Positions 47,070-57,175 of a DNA stretch of 57,175 bases are shown one piece after another. Position numbers and translations under genes: made by a program. The notes beneath the pieces are model-generated. The model was not told where the DNA came from. It was given only the letters and a program-made list of their open reading frames with translations, and ran no database searches. Position 1 is the first letter of the stretch; every line of letters begins with the position of its first letter. The stretch is from Candidatus Cryptobacteroides fimicaballi (GTDB lineage Bacteria; Bacteroidota; Bacteroidia; Bacteroidales; UBA932). The stretch is taken from positions 1 through 57,175 of the forward strand of contig JAGHTF010000020.1 in the NCBI GenBank assembly GCA_018065485.1, read 5' to 3'.

Positions 47070-49157
47070 CTAGATCCTTTTGACCCGGTGAATCTCCTTG
47101 AGGTTATTGAGCTGGGATATGACTTTGTCGAGTTCCATATTGGATGGCACCAGAATGCGGACAGAAATCTCCGAAGTCCCATTCCGGCCATTCTCCTTGA
47201 CATTGATGTTCCTCACCGAAGCCTTGAACCCGCCGATAACCTGCAGCACCGAAGCCAGAACGGGAGTATCGGCATCGGCCGTAATGACCAGAGTACACTG
47301 GAAATCAGTGGTGGCCGCGCTCTCCTGCCATTTGACCTTCTGGATACGGTAAGGGTAGCGCTCGATGAGCCTGGCGGCATTGGGGCAGGACATCCGGTGA
47401 ATCTTGATACCCTCGGTACGGGTCACGAACCCGAAGACCTCGTCTCCGAACACCGGATTGCAGCAATGAGCCATACGATACTGCATCCCCTTAACGTCCT
47501 TAGCGTTGAGCACCAGAATATTGTCGGAATTTGACGCACTCTTGCCCGAAGACCACTGGCGCTCCTTAGGCTCCTCGACCACTGGTGCCTTTCTCTCCTC
47601 ACGGGCCAGAATCCAGCTCTTGATGTCGTTTACGTCCAGGTTCCCGGAAGCAATATCTGCAAAGAAGGTAATGTTGGAGCTGTATTTGAGCCCCTTCATA
47701 TACTCGTGCAGCTCGTCGTCTCCGAAACTCAGTTTCCAGTTCTTCAGACGGCGGGTCAGCAGTTCCCTTCCGTCGGCGGCAGCCTTCCTTTCATCGGCAT
47801 CCAGTTCCTGACGGATTTTGCTCTTGGCCTTGGGGCTCACCACCCATCCCAGCCAGTCTTTGCCCGGACGTTGGTTCTTGGAGGTAATGATCTCCACCAC
47901 ATCGCCGGTCTTGAGTTTCTCTTTTATCTGCACGGCTTTACCGTTGACCTTGCCCCCGATACACTTGCAGCCGAGGCCGGAGTGTATGTTGAAGGCGAAA
48001 TCCAGAATCGAAGCCCCGGCCCTGAGGGTACGGAGTTCGCCGCTGGGAGTATAGACGAAAATCTCATCCGACGGAGGAACCGGCAGGTCTTCGGCCTTGG
48101 TGTCGTAAGGATGCTCCAGATTGTAGCGTACCGACTCCAGCCAGCGCTTGGTGCTTTCTTCGGCCTGAACCCCCTTATAGGCCCAGTGCGAAGCCACCCC
48201 GTTCTCGGCCATATCGTCCATCCGCTTTGTGCGTATCTGCACCTCCAGCGCATTTCCTTCGCGATTGTGAACCGTAATGTGCAGACTCTCGTATCCGTTG
48301 GCCTTGGGCTGCGAAATCCAGTCTCTCAGACGGTTGGTGTCCGGTTCATATTCTTCGGTCACATAGGAGTACACCTTCCAGCACAGGTCCTTTTCTACCG
48401 ACGGATCGTTTTCGCAGTCGATGATGAATCGGATGGCGAACACGTCAAATACCCCGTCGAAGTCAACGCCCTGCTTCTCCATCTTCTTATATATGGAATA
48501 AGCGCTTTTGGTGCGGACCTTGAGCTTGTACTTGATTCCGGCGTCGGAGAGTTTGAGCTTGAGAGGTTCGATGAACTCGGCGGTGAGCTTCTCCCGGTCC
48601 TTTTCGGTAGCCTTCAGCCGGTTGGTGATGGAACGGTATTTCTCGGCCTGGGCAAAGCGCAGGTAGGTGTCTTCCATCTCGTGCTTTATATTATACAATC
48701 CCAGCTGATGAGCCAGGGGGATGTAAAGCATAAGCGTTTCAAGAAGTTTCTGCTCGCGGCTGGACTTCGGGAAAATGTCCAGATGCCGCATAACCTCCAG
48801 CCGGTCGGCAATCTTGATTACCGTAACCCGGGGGTCCTTGGAGTAGGACACTATGAGCTTCTTGTAGACTTCGGCCTCCAGTCTGGTGTCCTTGGGACGG
48901 ATGCCGGAGATCTTGTTGAGCCCGTCGGCAATAGTGACAACGTCCTGTGGGAAACTGCCAAAATCGGGCAGCCTTCCCATAATGGATGCCTCGTGCAGGT
49001 ATACAGCGGCAACGCAACTCTCGGGAAGCGCAATCTCGTCCGAAACAATGGCGGCTACGTTGTCCACGTGCTCCATAAAGGGAACTCCGTTATAACGGGT
49101 GATTCCCTCAAGCGCCTCAGATGCTGTTTTTCTGGCTTTTTCTACAAGTTCACTCAT
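47070..49157 (-). CDS. RelA/SpoT-family (p)ppGpp synthetase (degenerate HD hydrolase site)
   Basis: [58 protein letters not shown] and ACT domains; Met at 49157. Confidence 0.95.
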   Translation of the reverse strand: MSELVEKARKTASEALEGITRYNGVPFMEHVDNVAAIVSDEIALPESCVAAVYLHEASIMGRLPDFGSFPQDVVTIADGLNKISGIRPKDTRLEAEVYKKLIVSYSKDPRVTVIKIADRLEVMRHLDIFPKSSREQKLLETLMLYIPLAHQLGLYNIKHEMEDTYLRFAQAEKYRSITNRLKATEKDREKLTAEFIEPLKLKLSDAGIKYKLKVRTKSAYSIYKKMEKQGVDFDGVFDVFAIRFIIDCENDPSVEKDLCWKVYSYVTEEYEPDTNRLRDWISQPKANGYESLHITVHNREGNALEVQIRTKRMDDMAENGVASHWAYKGVQAEESTKRWLESVRYNLEHPYDTKAEDLPVPPSDEIFVYTPSGELRTLRAGASILDFAFNIHSGLGCKCIGGKVNGKAVQIKEKLKTGDVVEIITSKNQRPGKDWLGWVVSPKAKSKIRQELDADERKAAADGRELLTRRLKNWKLSFGDDELHEYMKGLKYSSNITFFADIASGNLDVNDIKSWILAREERKAPVVEEPKERQWSSGKSASNSDNILVLNAKDVKGMQYRMAHCCNPVFGDEVFGFVTRTEGIKIHRMSCPNAARLIERYPYRIQKVKWQESAATTDFQCTLVITADADTPVLASVLQVIGGFKASVRNINVKENGRNGTSEISVRILVPSNMELDKVISQLNNLKEIHRVKRI

Positions 49158-49197
49158 AAACACAAATATAGCAAAAACTTTCTGTAACTTTGTCTCC

Positions 49198-51342
<2,145 letters not shown>

Positions 51343-52302
51343 TTATTCCCACTCTATCGTTGCAGGGGGCTTGGGACAGATGTCGTAAACTACGCGTCCC
51401 ACGCCGTCGACCTGAGCCACGATGTCCCTGCAAACCTGCTGCAGGAAATCGAAGGGGAGGTCAATCACTTCGGCCGTAACGGCATCTACGGAATTCACGG
51501 CCCTGAGGGCTATCACATTGTCGAATGTGCGGGCACCGTCCTTGACACCGGTACTGCGGCAAGGCAGGAGGATCGCTGCGGCCTGCCAGATTTTATCGTA
51601 GAGACCTTTCTCCCTGAGGGCGTTGATGAAAATGGCATCGGCTTCCTGCAGAATGTGGATGCGCTCCGGAGTACATTCTCCAAGACATCTTACTCCCAGG
51701 CCGGGGCCGGGGAAGGGATGACGTCCCAGGAAGTGTGCATCGAGCCCGAGTTCCTTCCCGACCTCGCGGACTTCGTATTTGTACAGATATTTGAGCGGCT
51801 CTACAAGCCCGAAGTGCAGGTCTTCCGGGAGACCTCCCACATTGTGGTGGCTCTTGATTACGCCCTTGTCGGAATGCGATTCGGCGATGTCCGGCCATAT
51901 CGTGCCCTGAGCCAGCCAGCGTGCATCTTTGATGCTGCGGGCCTGCTCGGCGAATACGTCGATGAATGTTTTGCCGATGGCCTTGCGCTTGAGTTCGGGA
52001 TCGTCAACTCCCTTGAGGGCGGCAAAGAACCTGTCGGCCGCGCGCACCCCGATTACGTTCAGGCCCAGGCCTTTGTAATGCTCCAGAACGTCTTCGAATT
52101 CGTTCTTGCGGAGCAGACCGTGATCTACGAATACGCAAACCAGATGCTCGCCGATGGCTTTGTTGATCAGCACTGCCGTAACGGTGGAATCAACTCCGCC
52201 GGACAGACCCAGGATGACGGTGTCACCCCCGACCTGTGCTTTAATTTCCTGTACCGAATCCTTTACGAACTGTGCGGGATTCAATTTCTCTCCGTTATAC
52301 AT
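51343..52302 (-). CDS. guaA: GMP synthase, ATP-pyrophosphatase domain only (lacks the glutamine amidotransferase domain)
   Basis: [18 protein letters not shown] (PP-loop), [52 protein letters not shown]; Met at 52302, no GATase domain. Confidence 0.93.
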   Translation of the reverse strand: MYNGEKLNPAQFVKDSVQEIKAQVGGDTVILGLSGGVDSTVTAVLINKAIGEHLVCVFVDHGLLRKNEFEDVLEHYKGLGLNVIGVRAADRFFAALKGVDDPELKRKAIGKTFIDVFAEQARSIKDARWLAQGTIWPDIAESHSDKGVIKSHHNVGGLPEDLHFGLVEPLKYLYKYEVREVGKELGLDAHFLGRHPFPGPGLGVRCLGECTPERIHILQEADAIFINALREKGLYDKIWQAAAILLPCRSTGVKDGARTFDNVIALRAVNSVDAVTAEVIDLPFDFLQQVCRDIVAQVDGVGRVVYDICPKPPATIEWE

Positions 52303-52303
52303 A

Positions 52304-53386
52304 TCATTTATTGTAATTAGGTGCTTTTTTCGCAATTGTAACGTCGTGCGGGTGATTCTCGACAACCCCGTTGGAAGTGATGCGCACGAATCCTGCGCTG
52401 TGCAGCTCTCCGATGTCGTGCGCTCCGCAATATCCCATACCGGAACGGATTCCGCCCAGCATCTGGAAGATGACATCTTCAACCTTGCCCTTATAGGCTA
52501 CGCGGGCTACGACGCCTTCGGGAACCAGCTTTTTGCAGTTGTCCTGGAAGTAGCGGTCGGCCGAACCGGCGTTCATAGCGTCGATGCTGCCCATTCCGCG
52601 GTAGGTCTTGTACTGCTGGCCGTCGATGCTGATTACCTCGCCCGGAGCTTCCAGGGTGCCGGCGAACATTGAACCGCACATAACGCTGTCGGCTCCGGCG
52701 GCGAGCGCCTTCACCATATCCCCGGAGTAGCGCAGGCCACCGTCGGCGATTATGGGTACGCCGGTGCCGCTCGCCGCCCGGTAAACGTCATATATTGCGC
52801 TCAGCTGGGGAACGCCCACTCCGGCAACCACACGCGTGGTGCATATGCTGCCGGGGCCTATGCCCACCTTGAGGCCATCGGCTCCGTTGTCTATCAGATA
52901 CCTGGCGGCATCGCCGGTAGCAATGTTGCCTACCACTACGTCCAGCGTGGGGAAGGCCTCCTTAACCTGCTTCAGCAGCGTGCCTACATTGCGGCTGTGA
53001 CCGTGGGCGCAGTCCAGTACAATGGCATCCACTCCGCTCTCTACAAGCGCCCCGACCCTTTCCATAGCACTGGCGTTGATGCCTATTCCTGCGGCGGCCT
53101 TAAGCCCCTTGGCCTTTACGGTTTTTACGTTGGCGGCCTGGGCATCGATACTCATATTCTTGTGTATCACTCCGATTCCTCCCTGAGCTGCAACGGCCTC
53201 TGCCATCGGGGCCTCGGTTACCGTATCCATTGCGGCCGAAACAATGGGAATATCGAGGGAAACGTTACGGGAAAACCGGGTGCGGGTGTCGACGTCACGC
53301 GGGATAACCTCTGAGTAAGAGGGTATCAGAAGCACGTCGTCGAAAGTCAGCCCTTCAAATGCAATTCTGTCTTCGATAAATGACAT
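52304..53386 (-). CDS. guaB: Inosine-5'-monophosphate dehydrogenase (short form, apparently lacking CBS pair)
   Basis: [75 protein letters not shown]; 360 aa. Confidence 0.93.
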   Translation of the reverse strand: MSFIEDRIAFEGLTFDDVLLIPSYSEVIPRDVDTRTRFSRNVSLDIPIVSAAMDTVTEAPMAEAVAAQGGIGVIHKNMSIDAQAANVKTVKAKGLKAAAGIGINASAMERVGALVESGVDAIVLDCAHGHSRNVGTLLKQVKEAFPTLDVVVGNIATGDAARYLIDNGADGLKVGIGPGSICTTRVVAGVGVPQLSAIYDVYRAASGTGVPIIADGGLRYSGDMVKALAAGADSVMCGSMFAGTLEAPGEVISIDGQQYKTYRGMGSIDAMNAGSADRYFQDNCKKLVPEGVVARVAYKGKVEDVIFQMLGGIRSGMGYCGAHDIGELHSAGFVRITSNGVVENHPHDVTIAKKAPNYNK

Positions 53387-53446
53387 AGCCTATCTTTATT
53401 TCTTGAGAAACAAAAATAATACAATTATCTGATTCTTCAATCGATA

Positions 53447-55090
53447 TTATTTGTACAGGAACCGCTTGATGCTCATTTTCGGGGTCTTCTCAAAAGGCTT
53501 GAGCATTATTTCAACCTTGGCCAGCCGGCTGTATGACGGGAAAATCCGGTTCGAGTTTATACGGATATTCTCCGGGATGTCGGAAACCGTCTCCTCGTCC
53601 AGCGAATCCTTCCTGATGGCATCCTTGTCCAGGTAAACCAGCGCTACAAGTTTGCTGTTGCGGTCTACAACCACAGATTCGGCAACGTACGGCTGGCTGT
53701 TTATTACTGCTTCCAACTCCTCGGGATAGATGTTCTGCCCGTTCGCGCTGAGAATCATAGTCTTGGACCTGCCCTTTATGAAAATGTTGCCTTCCCGGTC
53801 GCTGATTCCCAGGTCTCCCGTACGGAACCATCCGTCTTCGGTGAAAGCGTTCGAACTGGCTTCCGGATTCTTGAAATATCCGCTGCAGATATTCACTCCC
53901 CGGGCCTGGATTTCTCCGGCAATGTGGTGAGGGTCTTCAGAGTCGATGCGGATTTCACAGCAGGATACCGGTCTTCCGCAAGACCCCGGCTTATAGGTCC
54001 GCCAGTCGCTGTAGGCCAGCAGGGGAGAGGCTTCGGTCATTCCGTAACCCACGCAGTAGGGCAGCCGGCCCCGTTTGAAAAGCCTGTCGGCCTCGGGGTT
54101 AAGCGCCGCACCTCCCATAATTATATGCTCCACCCTTCCTCCGAAGGTCTCCATAATCCGGCGTCCGATTTTCCGGCAGATGGCATCCCCGATGAACGGT
54201 ATCCACAGTACCAGATTCACAGGGAACTTGCTGATCAGCGGCTTGATGTTGGACTTGTAGATTTTCTCCATCACCAGCGGAACGGTAGCTATCATCTTGG
54301 GCCTTACTTCCTTGAGGGCCTTGATCAGCAGGGTAGGGGACGGGGTTTTGCCCAGATAGTAGATCGTGCTTCCCATACAGGCGGGGAAGATGAACTCGAT
54401 CATCAGCCCGTAGATATGTCCCATCGGAAGCATTGAAACTATGCTGTCCTCACTGGTCAGATGAACTCCTGAGATTGAAAATTCTATCATCGCGTCGATG
54501 CTCTCATAGCGGATCATAACGCCTTTGGGAGCACTGGTGGTGCCGGAGGTGTAGTTTATTATTGCAAGTTCTCCGCCCTGAGGCCGGAAGAATTTGACGT
54601 TTTCGCGCTCGAATCCTACCGGATAGCGGCTGTTGAACTCGTCCGTGATTGTCTCGTAAGCTTCGCTGATAGCTTTGTCGGCGCTGTACAGCAGGGTGAA
54701 TTCATTCACGGAGACAACCGCCCTGATTCCCGGCAGGGCATCCTTGTCCATCTTGGCCCAGATGTCGGTGTCGGTGAACAGTATAACGCTGTCCGAGTGG
54801 TTTGTCAGATGCTGGATGCTCTCTACGGTGAAGTCCGACAGCAGGGGTACAACCACAGCCCCGTAGGAATTGATGGACAGGAAACTTACAGCCCAACGGG
54901 CAGTGTTTTTCCCGCACAGGCAGATGTGGTCACCGGGCTTGATTCCGGCCTTTTCGAAGAAAATATGGAATTTTGCAATGCTTACCGCAACGCTTCCGTG
55001 GGTGAACGTCTCACCGGAATAGTTGCACAGGAAGGTGGAGTCCCAGTTGTTGCGGAGCGATTCTTCTAGAATCTTGAGATAAGACTTCAT
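53447..55090 (-). CDS. AMP-dependent synthetase / long-chain acyl-CoA ligase
   Basis: INYTSGTTSAPKGVMIRYE, GYGMTEASPLLAYSD, WFRTGDLGISDREGNIFIKGRSKTMILSANGQNIYPEELE. Confidence 0.95.
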   Translation of the reverse strand: MKSYLKILEESLRNNWDSTFLCNYSGETFTHGSVAVSIAKFHIFFEKAGIKPGDHICLCGKNTARWAVSFLSINSYGAVVVPLLSDFTVESIQHLTNHSDSVILFTDTDIWAKMDKDALPGIRAVVSVNEFTLLYSADKAISEAYETITDEFNSRYPVGFERENVKFFRPQGGELAIINYTSGTTSAPKGVMIRYESIDAMIEFSISGVHLTSEDSIVSMLPMGHIYGLMIEFIFPACMGSTIYYLGKTPSPTLLIKALKEVRPKMIATVPLVMEKIYKSNIKPLISKFPVNLVLWIPFIGDAICRKIGRRIMETFGGRVEHIIMGGAALNPEADRLFKRGRLPYCVGYGMTEASPLLAYSDWRTYKPGSCGRPVSCCEIRIDSEDPHHIAGEIQARGVNICSGYFKNPEASSNAFTEDGWFRTGDLGISDREGNIFIKGRSKTMILSANGQNIYPEELEAVINSQPYVAESVVVDRNSKLVALVYLDKDAIRKDSLDEETVSDIPENIRINSNRIFPSYSRLAKVEIMLKPFEKTPKMSIKRFLYK

Positions 55091-55254
55091 TCAGGTTCTG
55101 GTTTTAGGTTCGGGAGGCTTCCGGATTTTCTGTCCGTCGACCCCGATCGACGAACAAAAATAGCCATCGGGCCCAAGGCGCACAACATAAATTTTAGGTT
55201 TGTGGCGAAAAATGCCGATATTTGGGGTGAAAATTTAAAATTTGGGGTGAAATT

Positions 55255-56082
55255 ATGCGTAAACCAATCGTTGCTTTGATTTATGATTTCGACGGGACTC
55301 TTTCTCCCGGGAATATGCAGGAGTTCGGTTTTATTCAGGCCATTGGAAAGACTCCTGCGGAGTTCTGGCACCTGAGCGACGGCATAGCCGTAAAGTACGA
55401 CGCTTCCAACGTGCTCGCCTATATGAAACTGATGTTCGATGAAGCGCACAGAAACGGAATCCATCTGCGTCGCGAAGATTTCAAGAAGTTCGGAAGCGAC
55501 ATAGAACTGTTCGACGGAGTGAGGGAGTGGTTTTCGCTGGTGAACGACTATGGCCGCAGGCACGGCGTCAGGGTCGAGCACTACATCAACTCTAGCGGCC
55601 TTAAGGAAATTATCGAAGGCAGCAGCATAGCCCACGAATTCAAGCACGTCTTTGCCGGCACCTTCATCTATAATGAGGAAGGGGAGGCCGTATGGCCCGG
55701 GACTGCGGTGGACTACACGGCCAAGACGCAGTTCCTGTTCAAGATAAGCAAGGGTATTTTCAGCGCCCAGGACAACAAGCAGGTGAACTCCAGCGTCAGC
55801 GACGACAAAAAGCGCATTCCCTTCTCCCATATGATTTATTTCGGAGACGGAGATACCGACGTCCCCTGTATGAAGATCGTTGGGATGTTCGGCGGGCACC
55901 CGATTGCCGTTTACAATTCCGAAAACGAAAAGAAGAAGGCCACCGCGCTTAAGCTGAAGCGTCAGGGCAGGGTTGCCTTCGCGGCCCCGGCCGTTTATAC
56001 CGCCGATTCAAGGGCGTTCAGGATTGTCTGCGCCATCATCGACAAAATCAAGGCCGACGCCACCCTGAAAAGCTTGAAGTAA
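55255..56082 (+). CDS. HAD-superfamily phosphatase (phosphoserine-phosphatase-like)
   Basis: ALIYDFDGTLSPGNM, EHYINSSGLKEII, IYFGDGDTDVPCMKIV. Confidence 0.9.
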   Translation: MRKPIVALIYDFDGTLSPGNMQEFGFIQAIGKTPAEFWHLSDGIAVKYDASNVLAYMKLMFDEAHRNGIHLRREDFKKFGSDIELFDGVREWFSLVNDYGRRHGVRVEHYINSSGLKEIIEGSSIAHEFKHVFAGTFIYNEEGEAVWPGTAVDYTAKTQFLFKISKGIFSAQDNKQVNSSVSDDKKRIPFSHMIYFGDGDTDVPCMKIVGMFGGHPIAVYNSENEKKKATALKLKRQGRVAFAAPAVYTADSRAFRIVCAIIDKIKADATLKSLK

Positions 56083-56119
56083 GCCCCCTTTGGGAGCGGG
56101 TATGCAATTCTCCTGACCC

Positions 56120-56707
56120 TTATTTCAGGAGATTGAGAAACTCGTTGCGGGTGCGGGCCGAGTTAAGGAATGCTCCGCTGAAGGCCGATGTGGTGGTAAC
56201 GGAATTGGATTTTTCTACGCCGCGCAGTTGCATGCAGGTGTGGTTTGCTTCAATGACAACGGCAACTCCCAGAGGGTGCAGCGCCTCCTCAATGCAATCC
56301 CGGATCTGAACGGTGAGTCTTTCCTGAACCTGAAGCCTCCGGGCATAAGTCTCGACAATCCTGGCAATCTTGCTCAGACCGGTAATCTTCCCGTTCGGGA
56401 TGTATGCCACGTGACACTTCCCGATGAACGGAAGCATATGATGCTCGCACATCGAGTAAAGCTCAATGTCCTTTACAATCACCATCTGCCGGTATTTTTC
56501 GTCGAAAGTGGCATCCAGGATAATCTGCTTGCCATTCTCCCAATAACCTTTTGTAAGGAACTGCAAAGACCTGGCCACCCTTTCGGGAGTCTTTACAAGA
56601 CCCTCCCTCTCGCGATTCTCTCCAATCAGTCGTAGAATCTCCTTAACGTGGAGCGCAATCTGCTCCGTTGTCTCGGCGTCGTATTGGTCTATTCGTCGGT
56701 ATGCCAT
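56120..56707 (-). CDS. folE: GTP cyclohydrolase I
   Basis: [71 protein letters not shown]. Confidence 0.98.
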   Translation of the reverse strand: MAYRRIDQYDAETTEQIALHVKEILRLIGENREREGLVKTPERVARSLQFLTKGYWENGKQIILDATFDEKYRQMVIVKDIELYSMCEHHMLPFIGKCHVAYIPNGKITGLSKIARIVETYARRLQVQERLTVQIRDCIEEALHPLGVAVVIEANHTCMQLRGVEKSNSVTTTSAFSGAFLNSARTRNEFLNLLK

Positions 56708-56740
56708 ATTCTTAAACTGTGTTTCGGCCGGTTAGGTCTG

Positions 56741-56786
56741 GTTAGGTTAGGTTAGGTTAGGTTAGGTTAGGTTAGGTTAGGTTAGG
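56741..56786. repeat. (GTTAG)9 pentanucleotide microsatellite
   Basis: Nine consecutive GTTAG units at 56741-56785 plus one G, preceded by an imperfect GTTAGGTCTG at 56731-56740. Confidence 0.97.
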
Positions 56787-56794
56787 CAAAAATA
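56787..56794 (-). promoter_or_regulatory. Putative -7 box (TATTTTTG on minus strand) for folE
   Basis: Plus-strand CAAAAATA abutting the microsatellite; matches TAnnTTTG. Confidence 0.45.
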
Positions 56795-56826
56795 GTCAAA
56801 AATTTTTGCAGTTGTTTTCTTTTTCT

Positions 56827-56834
56827 TATATTCG
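56827..56834 (+). promoter_or_regulatory. Putative -7 box (TATATTCG) for the small DUF2795-like ORF
   Basis: TTTG at 56805-56808, 18-nt spacer, TATATTCG, ATG 28 nt downstream. Confidence 0.45.
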
Positions 56835-56861
56835 CGGCTCGAAACCATAGACGAAACAACT

Positions 56862-57083
56862 ATGTATTGGACACTGGAATTGGCAGGAAGCCTGGACGAT
56901 GCTCCGTGGCCTGCAACAAAAGACGAACTTATAGACTATGCAAATCGCTCGGGTGCCCCGGAAGAAGTCATTGAAAACCTTCAGGAACTCGAAGACGACG
57001 GCGAGATCTACGAAACCATCGAAGACATCTGGCCCGACTACCCCACAAAAGACGACTTTTTCTTCAACGAGGAAGAGTATTGA
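56862..57083 (+). CDS. Small acidic DUF2795-like protein
   Basis: MYWTLELAGSLDDAPWPATKDELIDYANRSGAPEEVIENLQELEDDGEIYETIEDIWPDYPTKDDFFFNEEEY; conserved LDDAPWPATKDELIDYA-type start. Confidence 0.75.
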   Translation: MYWTLELAGSLDDAPWPATKDELIDYANRSGAPEEVIENLQELEDDGEIYETIEDIWPDYPTKDDFFFNEEEY

Positions 57084-57118
57084 CACTTAAAACGCTATTA
57101 TTCAATAGTTTAATATTT

Positions 57119-57149
57119 AACTACCTGCTATCCGGCAGGTAGTTTTTGT
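57119..57149 (+). terminator. Rho-independent-type terminator
   Basis: AACTACCTGC (57119-57128) pairs with GCAGGTAGTT (57135-57144), 6-nt loop, followed by TTTGTTTTG. Confidence 0.85.
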
Positions 57150-57175
57150 TTTGTGATATCTATCACATAGGTGTG

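Noticed and set aside
47706-49187. 493-aa plus-strand ORF antisense to the relA-like gene
   Set aside because: Shadow ORF of a clear RelA/SpoT protein.
56741-56786. TTAGG array interpreted as telomere-like DNA
   Set aside because: Same unit as insect telomeres, but it is short, internal, and between two bacterial genes; microsatellite slippage is sufficient.
57150-57175. gatatctatcacatag near the right edge as a regulatory palindrome
   Set aside because: Truncated by the window end; too short to support.

Overview
The window is a Bacteroidales-type chromosomal segment, judged by SusC/SusD pairs, Bacteroidetes lipoproteins and TAnnTTTG promoters. It is nearly all coding, with no rRNA, tRNA, CRISPR array or transposase that I can support. 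The left half (1-~29.3 kb) is a long co-directional polysaccharide-utilization-type locus. It holds a truncated SusC, SusD, SusC, SusD, a ceramidase-like/GH20 fusion, a second GH20, a divergent MurQ-like SIS protein, and a 1289-aa repeat lipoprotein (N-terminal pseudomurein-binding-repeat-like segment, BACON domain, four ~250-aa repeats). These are followed by a small lipoprotein with PMBR-like segments and a transglutaminase-fold cysteine protease domain, three GHL10/DUF187-like (DigH-like) glycosidases, a BadF/BcrA-type sugar kinase, a sugar MFS transporter, a metallophosphoesterase, a C45-like Ntn hydrolase and a convergent M20 amidohydrolase. The main hypothesis is that this locus degrades a cell-wall polymer, and that the repeat protein and cysteine protease resemble methanogen/archaeal-virus pseudomurein endoisopeptidases (PeiW/PeiP, C71-like). 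That would make it a candidate bacterial system for attacking or eating methanogen cell walls. The competing explanation is a bacterial peptidoglycan/MurNAc locus. The right half is mostly housekeeping: dnaK, acyl-CoA ligases, corA, a canonical nagK-like/murQ pair, recR, mntP, rpsA, rnz, GH73-LysM, mltG, relA-like, uvrB, a standalone GMP synthase PPase subunit, guaB, a HAD phosphatase and folE. Smaller signals include a sigma-54-like dnaK promoter next to a perfect palindrome, a (GTTAG)9 microsatellite that probably lies in the folE leader, an rpsA leader hairpin, and a GC-rich hairpin inside the PUL.
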